A program made the translations under genes and the position numbers. Positions 16,260 through 24,939 of a stretch of DNA of 34,152 nt are shown here, in pieces. The stretch is from contig NZ_MVIJ01000050.1 of the NCBI RefSeq assembly GCF_002086735.1, forward strand, positions 1 through 34,152, in the 5' to 3' direction. Source of the DNA: Mycobacterium scrofulaceum (GTDB lineage Bacteria > Actinomycetota > Actinomycetes > Mycobacteriales > Mycobacteriaceae). The notes under the pieces are model-generated. The model saw only the letters and a list, made by a program, of their open reading frames with translations, was not told the DNA's origin and ran no database searches. The stretch's first letter is position 1, and every line of letters begins with the position of its first letter.

Positions 16260-17584
16260 GGGCACCGCGCAAGGCTAAGACGGGCCTGGCCGTCGTCCTG
16301 AGTCTGTTGCTCATCGGCGGCCTTATGACCGTTCAGCGCGCGTCTGATCAGATCGACCGGACGAACATCATCGGGTACTTCGCTAACAGCAACGGTGTGT
16401 TTGCCGGCGACGAGGTGCTGATCCTGGGTGTACCGGTAGGGAAAATAGCGAAAATCGAACCGCAACCCCAACGGGTGAAGATAACTTTCTGGTACGACCG
16501 CAAATACAAGGTGCCCGCGAACGTCAAGGCCGTGATCGTGTCCCCGGCGCTGGTTACTTCGCGGGCTATTCAGCTCACGCCTGCCTACGCGGCGGGGCCG
16601 GCCCTGCGCAACAACGCGGTGATTCCGGAGGAACGCACCGCCGTCCCCGTTGAATGGGACGACTTGCGCACACAGCTCGACAAGCTCACGCAGACGCTGC
16701 AGCCGACTCAACCAGGCGGCGTCGCTCCGCTGGGATCGTTAATCAATACAGCCGCGGACAACCTGCGCGGCCAGGGCACCGACATCCGCGACACGGTGAT
16801 CAAATTATCGCAAGCCTTCTCGGTACTCGGGGACCACAGCAGCGACATTTTCGGCACCGTAAAGAGCTTGGCGACAATCGTCTCGGCCCTTCAAAGCAGT
16901 TCGGATTCGATGAGCCAGCTGAATCGGAACCTGGCATTTGTGACCGGATTGCTTGCTAATGATCCCGATGAAGTAGCCGCGGCGATCAGGGACCTCGATA
17001 CCGCCGCCGGCGACGTCCAGCGTTTCGTGGCAGAAAACCGCGCGGCCATCGGCGTTACGTCAGACAAACTGGCATCTCTTTCCGGGACGGTCACCGACAG
17101 CCTCGACGACATCAAGCAGACCCTGCACGTCCTGCCGACAGCACTGGCGAACTACACCAACATTTGGCAGCCCACGCAAGGGGCGATAACCGGTGCGCTG
17201 GCGGTCAACAACTTCGCCGATCCAATCTCCTTTCTGTGCGGAGCCGTACAGGCGGCGTCGCGGCTGAATAGTCAGCAGGCCGCGAAGCTATGCGTGCAGT
17301 ACTTGGCCCCGATCGTGAAGAACCGTCAGTACAATTTTCCCCCGCTGGGGGAGAACCTGTTCGTCGGCGAAAGCGCTCGTCCGAACGAGGTTACGTACAG
17401 CGAGGACCGCTTGCGTCCGGACTACGTGCCGCCAAGTCCGGATGCCCCGGAAACCACGGCGGCTCCGGCCGGGCAACCAGCGCCGGCCCACACCGCCCCG
17501 CCCTCGCCCGCCGAGGTGGTGGCAACCACCAACCCCGCCCAGGGGCTTTCCGGCATGATGGTCCCCCCAGAAGGGGGATCATGA
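16256..17584 (+). CDS. mceD: Mce family protein MceD
   Basis: 442 residues from GTG at 16256, overlapping the mceC stop (GTGA). Membrane segment at about 9-27 (GLAVVLSLLLIGGLMTV), MCE domain at about 35-110 (NGVFAGDEVLILGVPVGKI), long helical region, then a Pro/Ala-rich tail. It has the conserved C-terminal stretch NNFADPISFLCGAVQAASRLNS with a Cys, followed by a second Cys in KLCVQYLAP, as in other MceD proteins. It ends in the ATG of mceE. Confidence 0.94.
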   Translation: MRAPRKAKTGLAVVLSLLLIGGLMTVQRASDQIDRTNIIGYFANSNGVFAGDEVLILGVPVGKIAKIEPQPQRVKITFWYDRKYKVPANVKAVIVSPALVTSRAIQLTPAYAAGPALRNNAVIPEERTAVPVEWDDLRTQLDKLTQTLQPTQPGGVAPLGSLINTAADNLRGQGTDIRDTVIKLSQAFSVLGDHSSDIFGTVKSLATIVSALQSSSDSMSQLNRNLAFVTGLLANDPDEVAAAIRDLDTAAGDVQRFVAENRAAIGVTSDKLASLSGTVTDSLDDIKQTLHVLPTALANYTNIWQPTQGAITGALAVNNFADPISFLCGAVQAASRLNSQQAAKLCVQYLAPIVKNRQYNFPPLGENLFVGESARPNEVTYSEDRLRPDYVPPSPDAPETTAAPAGQPAPAHTAPPSPAEVVATTNPAQGLSGMMVPPEGGS

Positions 17585-18720
17585 GACGGTCCCGCTGGGT
17601 GGGCGTCACCGCAGGCCTGCTGGTGGCGCTCGCCGGCAGCCTATTATCGGGCTGCGGCTGGCGAGGCCTGAACTCCATCCTATTACCCGGCACTGCAGGC
17701 GGCGGCCCTGGCTCCTACGAGGTGAAGGCGCAAATGCCGGACGTCGTCAATGTCCAGCCGAACTCCCGCGTCCAGGTAGGCGACGTGACGGTCGGCACTG
17801 TCACTAACGTTGAACGTGAGGGCTGGCATGCACTGCTCACCATGCGGCTCGACGGCAACGTCAAACTCCCCGCCAACGCCACCGCCAAGATCGGTCAGAC
17901 CAGCCTCCTCGGCTCGCTGGAGGTCGAACTCGCAGCGCCCACCAATGTCCCGGCCGAAGGCAGGCTGCGAAACGGGTCCCTAATTCCGCTCTCGGCCGCG
18001 GGCGAATACCCGACGACCGAGCAGACGCTGGCTGCATTGTCGCTAGTCCTCAACGGTGGGGGCCTGGGCCAGGTTCAAGACATCACCAAGACGTTAAGCA
18101 CGGCGTTTGCGGGACGTGAGAAGGATCTGAAGAACCTGATCCAACAACTGGACCAGTTCATCGGTCATCTCAACGAGCAAACCGACGACATCATCAAAGC
18201 CACCGACAGCGTAAATAACCTCGCGGGACAGTTCGCCGAACAGAAACCCGTCGTTGACCGATTGCTAAGCACCCTTCCCGACGCGCTGGCGGTGCTCAAA
18301 GACGAGCGGGCAAAACTGGCCGACGCGGCCGACCAGCTGGGCAAGTTCAGCGCGCTGGCCGCCGACTCCGTCAATCAGACCAAAGATGCGCTCGTCCAGG
18401 AGTTGAAGGACCTCGGCCCGGTACTCGAATCGCTGGCTAACGCGGGTCCCTCCCTCACCCGCTCGCTGAGCTTTTTTACGGTGTTTCCATGGGTTAAAGA
18501 GCCGCTCACCAACTGGCTCCGGGGTGACTATGCCAACCTCACACTCATTGTTGACCTGACGCTGAGCCGGATTGATTCGGCGCTATTTACCGGCACCCGA
18601 TTTGAGGGGAACTTGACCGAACTGGAATTGCAGTGGGGTCGCACCATTGGACAGCAGCCCAGTCCGTACACCAAGGGCAACCCACTCATCATTCCCTATC
18701 ACCTGGATCAAGGACCGTAA
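17581..18720 (+). CDS. mceE: Mce family lipoprotein MceE
   Basis: 379 residues from the ATG at 17581; the upstream extension of the frame lies in mceD. The N-terminus is a lipoprotein signal: two Arg, a hydrophobic stretch, and the lipobox LLSGC with C25 as the lipidated residue. The MCE domain follows (about 43-120; VNVQPNSRVQVGDVTVGTV), then a helical region. MceE is the lipoprotein subunit in all mycobacterial mce operons (LprK/LprN-like). ATGA overlap with mceD; one base separates it from mceF. Confidence 0.94.
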   Translation: MRRSRWVGVTAGLLVALAGSLLSGCGWRGLNSILLPGTAGGGPGSYEVKAQMPDVVNVQPNSRVQVGDVTVGTVTNVEREGWHALLTMRLDGNVKLPANATAKIGQTSLLGSLEVELAAPTNVPAEGRLRNGSLIPLSAAGEYPTTEQTLAALSLVLNGGGLGQVQDITKTLSTAFAGREKDLKNLIQQLDQFIGHLNEQTDDIIKATDSVNNLAGQFAEQKPVVDRLLSTLPDALAVLKDERAKLADAADQLGKFSALAADSVNQTKDALVQELKDLGPVLESLANAGPSLTRSLSFFTVFPWVKEPLTNWLRGDYANLTLIVDLTLSRIDSALFTGTRFEGNLTELELQWGRTIGQQPSPYTKGNPLIIPYHLDQGP

Positions 18721-18721
18721 C

Positions 18722-20176
18722 ATGCGTTTGGGCCTTCAAATCTGGATAAAGCTGAGCATTTTTGCTGCGGTGTCGGGCATCGCCGCCGCGGTGACAGTCT
18801 TCGGCTACATCAAGGTCGAGAACTTGATACCCGGTCTTGGGCAGTACAAGGTGACCGTCCAACTCTCACAAGCTGGGGGTCTATATAAGAGGGCGAACGT
18901 CACCTACCGCGGCACCTACGTCGGCCGGGTCAAGGACGTACGGATAACCCCCACCGGCGTCGACGCCGTGCTCCTCCTCAAATCAGGGCTCGACATCCCC
19001 TCCGATCTCGACGCGCAAGTCCACAGCCAATCGTCCGTCGGCGAACAATACGTTTCACTGCTGCCGCGCAACGGCAATTCCCGGCCACTGCGTGACGGTG
19101 ACGTGATACCGGAGAACCACACGTCGGTGCCCCCGGACATCAACACACTGCTCAATGCGACCAACCGAGCCTTGGAGGCGATCCCGCGCGACAACCTGAA
19201 AACGGTGATCGACGAGAGCTACACCGCCGTCGGTGGACTCGGCCCGGAACTTTCCCGCATCGTCAAAGGATCCACCGCCCTGGCCACGGACGCGAGGAAA
19301 AACGTGGACTCTCTCACCGCCTTGATCGACCAATCACAGCCGGTGCTCGACTCACAGGCCGGCACCTCGCCCTCGATCCTGGCATGGTCAAAGCATCTCG
19401 CCACCATCACCGACCAGCTGCAAGGCCATGACGCAGCCGTCGCCGGTGTACTCGAAAAGGGCGGCCCGGCCGCCAACGAAGTACGTCAACTTTTCGACCG
19501 GCTGCGGCCCACCCTACCGATCATGCTCGCCAACTTGGTCAGCATCGGTCAGGTGGCCGTCACCTACCGGAACGACATCGAGCAGTTGTTAGTACTGCTG
19601 CCCCAGGCGACCGCGGTTCAGGCCGGCGGCGACGTACCCAATATGGGCACCAAACAGGCTTACCGGGGCTATTATCTCGACTTCAATCTGAACCTGAACC
19701 TGCCCCCACTATGTACCACCGGCTTCCTGCCGGCTCAGCAGCACCGAGTGCCCGAAGTAGATTACCCGGATCGCCCGGCAGGTGACCTGTATTGCCGGGC
19801 CCCCCAGGACTCGCCCTTGGCCGTGCGCGGCGTGCGCAATGTGCCCTGCGAGACGGTTCCGGGTAAACGCGCACCCACGGTCAAGATGTGTGAAAGCAAC
19901 GAACATTATGTGCCGCTTAACGACGGCTTCAACTGGAAAGGTGACCCGAACGCCACCCTATCGGGCCAAGGCATCCCGCAGCTGCCACCCGGCTCACCGC
20001 CAGCGGTTGCGGGCCCGCCCGCCTCGGCGCCGCCGCCGATCGCCGCCGCCCAGTACGACCCGGCCACCGGCACCTACATCGGGCCCGACGGGCATCAATA
20101 CACGCAATCCGATCTAGCCCAAACCGCGCCCAAGGATAAGACATGGCAAACAATGCTGATGCCGCCGGGCAGCTGA
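18722..20176 (+). CDS. mceF: Mce family protein MceF
   Basis: 484 residues from the ATG at 18722. Membrane segment at about 8-29, MCE domain at about 40-115 (AGGLYKRANVTYRGTYVGRV), helical region, then a Cys-containing globular segment (about 335-410) and a Pro-rich tail with the YDPATGTYIGPDGHQY motif found at the end of many MceF proteins. It is the last subunit of the needle and lies 1 base after mceE and 42 bases before the first Mce-associated gene. Confidence 0.94.
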   Translation: MRLGLQIWIKLSIFAAVSGIAAAVTVFGYIKVENLIPGLGQYKVTVQLSQAGGLYKRANVTYRGTYVGRVKDVRITPTGVDAVLLLKSGLDIPSDLDAQVHSQSSVGEQYVSLLPRNGNSRPLRDGDVIPENHTSVPPDINTLLNATNRALEAIPRDNLKTVIDESYTAVGGLGPELSRIVKGSTALATDARKNVDSLTALIDQSQPVLDSQAGTSPSILAWSKHLATITDQLQGHDAAVAGVLEKGGPAANEVRQLFDRLRPTLPIMLANLVSIGQVAVTYRNDIEQLLVLLPQATAVQAGGDVPNMGTKQAYRGYYLDFNLNLNLPPLCTTGFLPAQQHRVPEVDYPDRPAGDLYCRAPQDSPLAVRGVRNVPCETVPGKRAPTVKMCESNEHYVPLNDGFNWKGDPNATLSGQGIPQLPPGSPPAVAGPPASAPPPIAAAQYDPATGTYIGPDGHQYTQSDLAQTAPKDKTWQTMLMPPGS

Positions 20177-20218
20177 CGAATATGACGCGCAGAACCACGA
20201 CGACGGACGGAGCACGGT

Positions 20219-20824
20219 ATGCGTGAGGCGGTTGACTTCCACGCGTCCCCGGGCGGCGACGTCGTCGACGCGGATGGGGACACCATCGAGTCTGATATAG
20301 ACCCCACGGAGAACGCATCTACACCACGCTCCGCAGAATCGGTGTTCCACCTGCGGCCGACAATTCGCGTCTGTCTGACTATCGTCGTTGCCTTGTCTGT
20401 GTTGGTTGGATGGTTGGGATTTCGCAGCTACCAGACGCATCAGGCGCAGATCCAGCGAAACCAATTTCTGCAAGTGGCCAGGCAGGGCGCGCTGAACCTA
20501 ACTACGATCGACTGGCGGCATGCTGACACCGATGTACAGCGCATCCTGGATGGGGCGACAGGACAGTTACACGACGATTTCGCCAAACGGTCGAAGCCGT
20601 TTATCGAGGTCGTCAAGCAAGCCAAAGCCATCACGGTCGGTACCATCAGCTCGGCAGGGCTGGAGTCGGAGACGGCCGACACCGCCCAGGTGCTGGTGGC
20701 CATGACTGTGCAAACGTCAGACGCCGCTGCGTCTGATCAGGCGCCACGAGCATGGCGAATGCGGATCTTCGTGCAGAAGACCGACGGTCAGGTCAAAGTC
20801 TCCAACGTCGAGTTCGTGCCATGA
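20219..20824 (+). CDS. Mce-associated membrane protein (Mas), first copy
   Basis: 201 residues: an acidic cytoplasmic N-terminus of about 48 residues, one membrane helix (about 49-68, IRVCLTIVVALSVLVGWLGF) and an extracytoplasmic domain of NTF2-like type ending in QVKVSNVEFVP. This is the layout of the Mas proteins encoded downstream of mceF in mycobacteria, which stabilise or accompany the Mce complex (the group that includes OmamA). GACGGAG precedes the start. The stop overlaps the next gene (ATGA). Confidence 0.85.
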   Translation: MREAVDFHASPGGDVVDADGDTIESDIDPTENASTPRSAESVFHLRPTIRVCLTIVVALSVLVGWLGFRSYQTHQAQIQRNQFLQVARQGALNLTTIDWRHADTDVQRILDGATGQLHDDFAKRSKPFIEVVKQAKAITVGTISSAGLESETADTAQVLVAMTVQTSDAAASDQAPRAWRMRIFVQKTDGQVKVSNVEFVP

Positions 20825-21483
20825 AGTTTCCGAAGTTGCTCCGCCGCGCGGACGATCACACCAATGTCGCCTCATCGGAGGAAGCGCCTGCCACGCCGGG
20901 CCCGACGGCGATCGCCGGGGACAAGCCGGACACCGATGTTGCGACTACCGAGGTCGACGAGTCAGGCGACCGTCAAAGTTCGACACCTGCGAAGCATCAC
21001 ATCCGCTGGGCGCGGGCGATCGTGTACGCACTACTGCCCGGCCTCGCGCTGTCGCTGGCCGTGGCCGCAGGCTTCCTGAAGTGGCAGGGCGGCTCCGCGC
21101 GCACCGCTCAGTTGGCCGCCACGGAATCCGTGCGTACCGCCACCGAAAGCACCATCGCTCTGCTGTCGTATCGGGCCGACAGCGTGGAAAAGGACCTCGA
21201 GGCCGCCCGGAGCAGACTCACCGGCAAGTTCCTTAACGCCTACACGTCACTGACCCACGACGTAGTCATCCCGGGAGCCAAGCAGAAGCACATCTCTGCG
21301 TCGGCCACGGTGCCGGCCGCAGCGCCGATAGAGGCGACCGGCAGCCATGCCGTCGTTTTGCTGTTCGTAAACCAGACCGTCACCATCGGCCAAGATTCGC
21401 CGACCAACAGCGCCTCCAGCGTCCGAGTCACGCTCGACAAAGTCGACGGTCGGTGGCTGATCGCTGAGTTCGATCCCATCTGA
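20821..21483 (+). CDS. Mce-associated membrane protein (Mas), second copy
   Basis: 220 residues from the ATG at 20821, overlapping the stop of the first Mas gene (ATGA). A charged N-terminus of about 63 residues leads to a membrane helix (about 66-86, AIVYALLPGLALSLAVAAGFL) and an extracytoplasmic domain ending VDGRWLIAEFDPI, the normal end of this family. Together with the first copy it completes the standard 3' end of a mycobacterial mce operon. No gene on the same strand follows it closely. Confidence 0.87.
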   Translation: MKFPKLLRRADDHTNVASSEEAPATPGPTAIAGDKPDTDVATTEVDESGDRQSSTPAKHHIRWARAIVYALLPGLALSLAVAAGFLKWQGGSARTAQLAATESVRTATESTIALLSYRADSVEKDLEAARSRLTGKFLNAYTSLTHDVVIPGAKQKHISASATVPAAAPIEATGSHAVVLLFVNQTVTIGQDSPTNSASSVRVTLDKVDGRWLIAEFDPI

Positions 21484-22177
21484 GCCCACGGTGATGCTGC
21501 ACCAATCGTTTTCCTGCGGATCCGCCACCAATATGAGAATCTCATTAGTCGCGCTGGGCTCCCGAGCGAGGCTCCGTCAGGCCGCGGCGCGAGTCGCGAG
21601 CCAGTGGGTGCAGGAGTCGCTGCGCCAGATCGGCTTCGCTATGTAGTGGGCCCAGGGGGCGAGGCACTCTACATCGACCGTCATGATTTTCCGAGCGGAC
21701 GAATTTGGGAGCGAGGGGCGTCGGAGTCAGCGCAAACTACCGATAGTCTGACTCGGCCTCGGAGATAAGCGCCCGGGTCATTTACCCCCCTCGGGCCAAA
21801 CTCGTTGATACGCAGTGTGTTAGGCCCCGGCTGACACCGACACGACGCGTAATGTCCTAAAGCGCTGTCACAGCGACACTTTCGTGTCACCCAACGTGTC
21901 ATCTTAACAATTGGAATCCTTCGGCGGGCACGATTTAGCGAAATCGTTGTCCCGGCGGCCGTTGCGATACGAAACCAAGCCAGGTCGCGCATTGAAATTC
22001 AACACAACCCTCTGGTTTTAGGATCCGCCACGAAGATGAGAACAATATGTCCGCCATTTCCATGAGAATTCTAGAGACCTGCATGTCAGGGCATCGCCGT
22101 CCGCCACGCAGCTTGAGAACCTACAGCCGCGAAAGGTGGGGCCAGAACCGACGTCCTGACCCCACCCGAGAGACGCG
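21484..22177. other. Intergenic stretch without a gene, with an imperfect direct repeat
   Basis: No supported gene in this 694-base stretch between the Mce operon and the ParB-like gene. A 22-base sequence starting GGATCCGCCAC occurs at 21518-21539 and again at 22021-22042, 20 of 22 positions identical. The interval between the copies may be an insertion or decayed sequence. The GC-rich blocks and stop codons in all frames argue against a protein. Confidence 0.4.
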
Positions 22178-23824
22178 TTACTCCTTCACCGCATCGGCCA
22201 AGTACTGCTCGTACACGTCATCGGCGCTCTTGGCCTTGGTCACAACTTCCTCGACGGGGGCCAGCGGGTAATCGTTGTCGGCGAGCCAGCGCAGATACTC
22301 GCTGCTGCCCACGTGGTGGCCCCACCAGCCTGTGTTATTGCGCCAGGCGTCTTTGGGGGTCCGCGATTCCAGAGCGCCGAGCACCAGGGCCAGCGTGAGC
22401 ACCTGGGCGCGCCCGTCGCCATTGGCGGGCAGATCGGCCACGAGCTTGGCCACGGCTTGGCCGCTGTCCACACCGAGCAGTTCGGCGGTGGTGTCCAGCG
22501 CGTTGTTGTTGGTGAGCAACGCGTTGTCACGAGCCAAGCAGTCAGCGACGAACATGGCCGCACCCTTAGGTGGGGTCTTACGCGCCAACAACTTTTTGAC
22601 GAACTCTCGCCGCACACCGAGAGCGGCATCCCCGAGTTTGTTGAGCGCTAACACTTTCCGGCGCTCCCGCTTCTCGGTCTCGGCCTTGTCAAGCGCGGCT
22701 TGCTGACGTGCGGCCTGGCGAGCCTCGTCGTCCAAGTCGATCGCGTCGCCGGTGTCGGTGTCCACCAGTCCGGCCTGCCGCGCGAACCAGCTCTGCGGGG
22801 TCAGTGCTGCGGAACGGTAGTCGAGGCAGTAGTAATCGGGGGTGAACACCTCCTTGTCGGTGACCGTGTTGGCGTGGCGCAGCCCCTCGGCGGGTGTGGC
22901 GTCTGGCTGATCCTCGGTGTCCCAGTCCACGCTCTGTTCGTCCACGACCTCGCCGGTTTCCACGTCGCACAGGGCGGTGTCGTCGACGAGAAACACGGCC
23001 CAGTGGGCGGGGTTGGTGACAGCGGTGTCGTCGGCTTCGTCACCTTCGGCGGTCACCAGGTGGTGCAGCGGTATACAGGCCGGGTCCCACGACTCCGGGC
23101 GCTGCTCGAGGATGGTGAACCCCTTATCGGCGAAAGGCTGGGCGGCGTGGGCTCGGGCCTGGGCGGTGTCGCGTTCTTGCCGGAGCTGGGCGACCGTGTG
23201 CTCGAACCAGGTCCCCCCCGCCGACCTCATTAGCCGGTCCACCGCGCCGGGTATGTCCTCGAACTCGGTGATCGCAGCGGCTTCGGTCAGGCTGAGTTGA
23301 CCGCTGGCCAGGGCGTCCATGGCGGTGGCCGACCGTGCTGCTGTGTGAGCAGCCTTTACGGCGTCCTTGCCGACAGATAACCGCTTGGCCACTTTGGCCA
23401 CCGACAGCCCTGCATCGATCATCTGCTGGATGCCGCGTGCCCGCTGGGCGTCGGTGAGATCGCGCTTCTGATCGTTCGTCACGATCTGGTGCACGATGCG
23501 GTCGATGGTCTCCTGGCTGGCATCGGAGGCGGTGGACGGCAGCACGTAGACCGGAACGCTGGTCAAGCCGACCTCGCGGGCGGCAAGGGTGCGCCGCTGC
23601 CCGTTGCGGACCCGGATGACCTCGGTCCGCTCGGGGTCACGCACAGCCGTGATCGGCACCAGGACTCCGTTTTCGGCGATGTTAGCGATGAACGCCTTGC
23701 TCAATCCTGCGTCGTCGCGGACGTTGTCACCGATGTCGAGCAGCGTCGGGTCGAGGTGTTCCAGCGTCCCGATGGTCTGGTCGACGGCGGCGGCGTTGCT
23801 GTCGGTGTTGGTTGTGTCGGTCAT
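22178..23824 (-). CDS. ParB-like nuclease-domain/HTH DNA-binding protein (orphan)
   Basis: 548 residues from the ATG at 23824 (AGAAAGG 7 bases upstream); a longer frame upstream lacks homology. Residues about 20-110 form a ParB N-terminal domain with the GxRR motif GQRRTLAA. A KorB/ParB-type helix-turn-helix region follows (LTDAQRARGIQQMIDAGLSVAKVAKRLSVGKDAVK, about 125-160). The long C-terminal half is charged and unlike the short dimerisation domain of chromosomal ParB. ParA is not adjacent, so a standard partition function is doubtful. Long ParB-like proteins of this type occur on actinobacterial plasmids and integrated elements, where they may act in partition or as regulators. It marks the left side of the accessory island. 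Confidence 0.85.
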   Translation of the reverse strand: MTDTTNTDSNAAAVDQTIGTLEHLDPTLLDIGDNVRDDAGLSKAFIANIAENGVLVPITAVRDPERTEVIRVRNGQRRTLAAREVGLTSVPVYVLPSTASDASQETIDRIVHQIVTNDQKRDLTDAQRARGIQQMIDAGLSVAKVAKRLSVGKDAVKAAHTAARSATAMDALASGQLSLTEAAAITEFEDIPGAVDRLMRSAGGTWFEHTVAQLRQERDTAQARAHAAQPFADKGFTILEQRPESWDPACIPLHHLVTAEGDEADDTAVTNPAHWAVFLVDDTALCDVETGEVVDEQSVDWDTEDQPDATPAEGLRHANTVTDKEVFTPDYYCLDYRSAALTPQSWFARQAGLVDTDTGDAIDLDDEARQAARQQAALDKAETEKRERRKVLALNKLGDAALGVRREFVKKLLARKTPPKGAAMFVADCLARDNALLTNNNALDTTAELLGVDSGQAVAKLVADLPANGDGRAQVLTLALVLGALESRTPKDAWRNNTGWWGHHVGSSEYLRWLADNDYPLAPVEEVVTKAKSADDVYEQYLADAVKE

Positions 23825-23950
23825 GGTTGAACCTTTCTGTGTGCGGCAGGCGTTCACATGGCCGCCTGCTCTTTTTGCCTTCTGGCAATTGAGATTTGGC
23901 CCGGTATAGGGGCGCGGAGTGCAAGGTCCGGGCGCGCAGTTGGCCGCCGC

Positions 23951-24004
23951 GAGCGAAGCGCGCGTGTCGGGTAACTGCGCGAGCCTTGCGCCCGGAGCGA
24001 AGCG
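23951..24004. repeat. GAGCGAAGCG direct repeats upstream of the ParB-like gene
   Basis: GAGCGAAGCG occurs at 23951-23960 and 23995-24004, 44 bases apart, with a partial copy (CAGCGAACCG) near 24035. They lie in the promoter region of the ParB-like gene and could be binding sites for it, or simply compositional. Confidence 0.3.
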
Positions 24005-24153
24005 GAGGCCGTGGCCTTGGCGCGCAGCGAACCGCCGGGCAACAATCGAAAAAGCCAGAAAGGCAGACGAATATCGGCTTGGGCCGGGACGGTCCAAGCT
24101 GTTCAGTAGCGCCGCAGGCGCTTCAACTTCACTTCGACGCTACGATCGCGGAA

Positions 24154-24375
24154 ATGGGACTTCGGCAGACCCGGCGTGGATGGGAGGAACCCCGCCCATC
24201 ACGATGCCCCGAATGCGCCGCGGAGCTCGGCCCCAACCAGGTGCTTGTCGGAGTAGCGCACTGCCGCTGCGGACGGATGCACCGTTCCCACTCTTGTCGG
24301 CGCTGCGAGCACACGATTTACACTCCGCCCCTGGGTGATTCATGCCTGTTGCAGTCGCTTGACGACCGTCGATGA
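24154..24375 (+). CDS. Small zinc-ribbon protein, uncharacterised
   Basis: 73 residues from the ATG at 24154; the longer frame upstream is low in complexity and unlikely to be coding. Metal-binding pairs are clear: CPEC, then C-x-C in HCRCG, then C-x2-C in SCRRCEH, and a late Cys. The spacing fits one or two zinc ribbons. LGPNQVLVGVAHCRCG between them is well ordered and Val-rich. No family is recognised. Such small zinc proteins are common on plasmids and integrated elements. It is divergent from the ParB-like gene. No clear ribosome binding site is seen. Confidence 0.5.
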   Translation: MGLRQTRRGWEEPRPSRCPECAAELGPNQVLVGVAHCRCGRMHRSHSCRRCEHTIYTPPLGDSCLLQSLDDRR

Positions 24376-24939
24376 GAGACCAGGCCCATACGCCAAGTGT
24401 CTTGGTCTTGTCCAGGCGACCTCGGGAGCTGCGCGCGTTGGTAGGGTGGGAAGACCTGCGCCGGCATCGCCGGTCATACGCGACACGCCGAACCAGCTAA
24501 GCAGTCTTTTGCTGATAACCGTCAATTGATCGGAGCCACCGCGATATGGGCACCCCCGTTTGCTGAACGTAGGCAAACCAGTGCGAGTACCAGCCTGGGA
24601 ATGCGCGGAATGTCCTGGGTGCCTACCTTTGCCGGCTTCGCCGGCTGAGCTGCGAAGACCCTGAAACGCACCGGCAGTTTCGTGCGGCCGGGCTCAAGGG
24701 TCACGAACTGAAATTGCCGCTGAGCTGTAGCGTTGAGGTAGCTAACCGGCCAGAGGCGGGGGGACTTGACCCCCTAAGTCCCGTTTTCACCGCAGACCCA
24801 GAGCTCACGGGCCGCGAAATCGAAGGTCAGTTGCCCGCGCCCGGTACCTGGGTAGAAGCGCGGGTCGCAAACGGGCGCGCCTAGTACACCGCGTTTTCAC
24901 CGAAATTCCACCGGATTTTCGGCTGTAGCGAATTCCACG
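24376..24939. other. Intergenic stretch, no convincing gene
   Basis: Contains a short GC hairpin (GCCGGC-TTC-GCCGGC, about 24631-24645) and a G/C-run hairpin at 24758-24774. A minus-strand frame at 24522-24704 (60 residues) has ordinary composition but no recognisable domain. No tRNA could be folded around the G/C-run hairpin. The stretch may hold decayed phage or plasmid sequence. Confidence 0.4.

Noticed and set aside
24758..24774. G-run/C-run hairpin on the minus strand that resembles a tRNA T-arm
   Set aside because: The loop has 6 bases instead of 7, no matching acceptor strand or anticodon arm was found within 90 bases, and the surrounding minus strand reads partly as protein.
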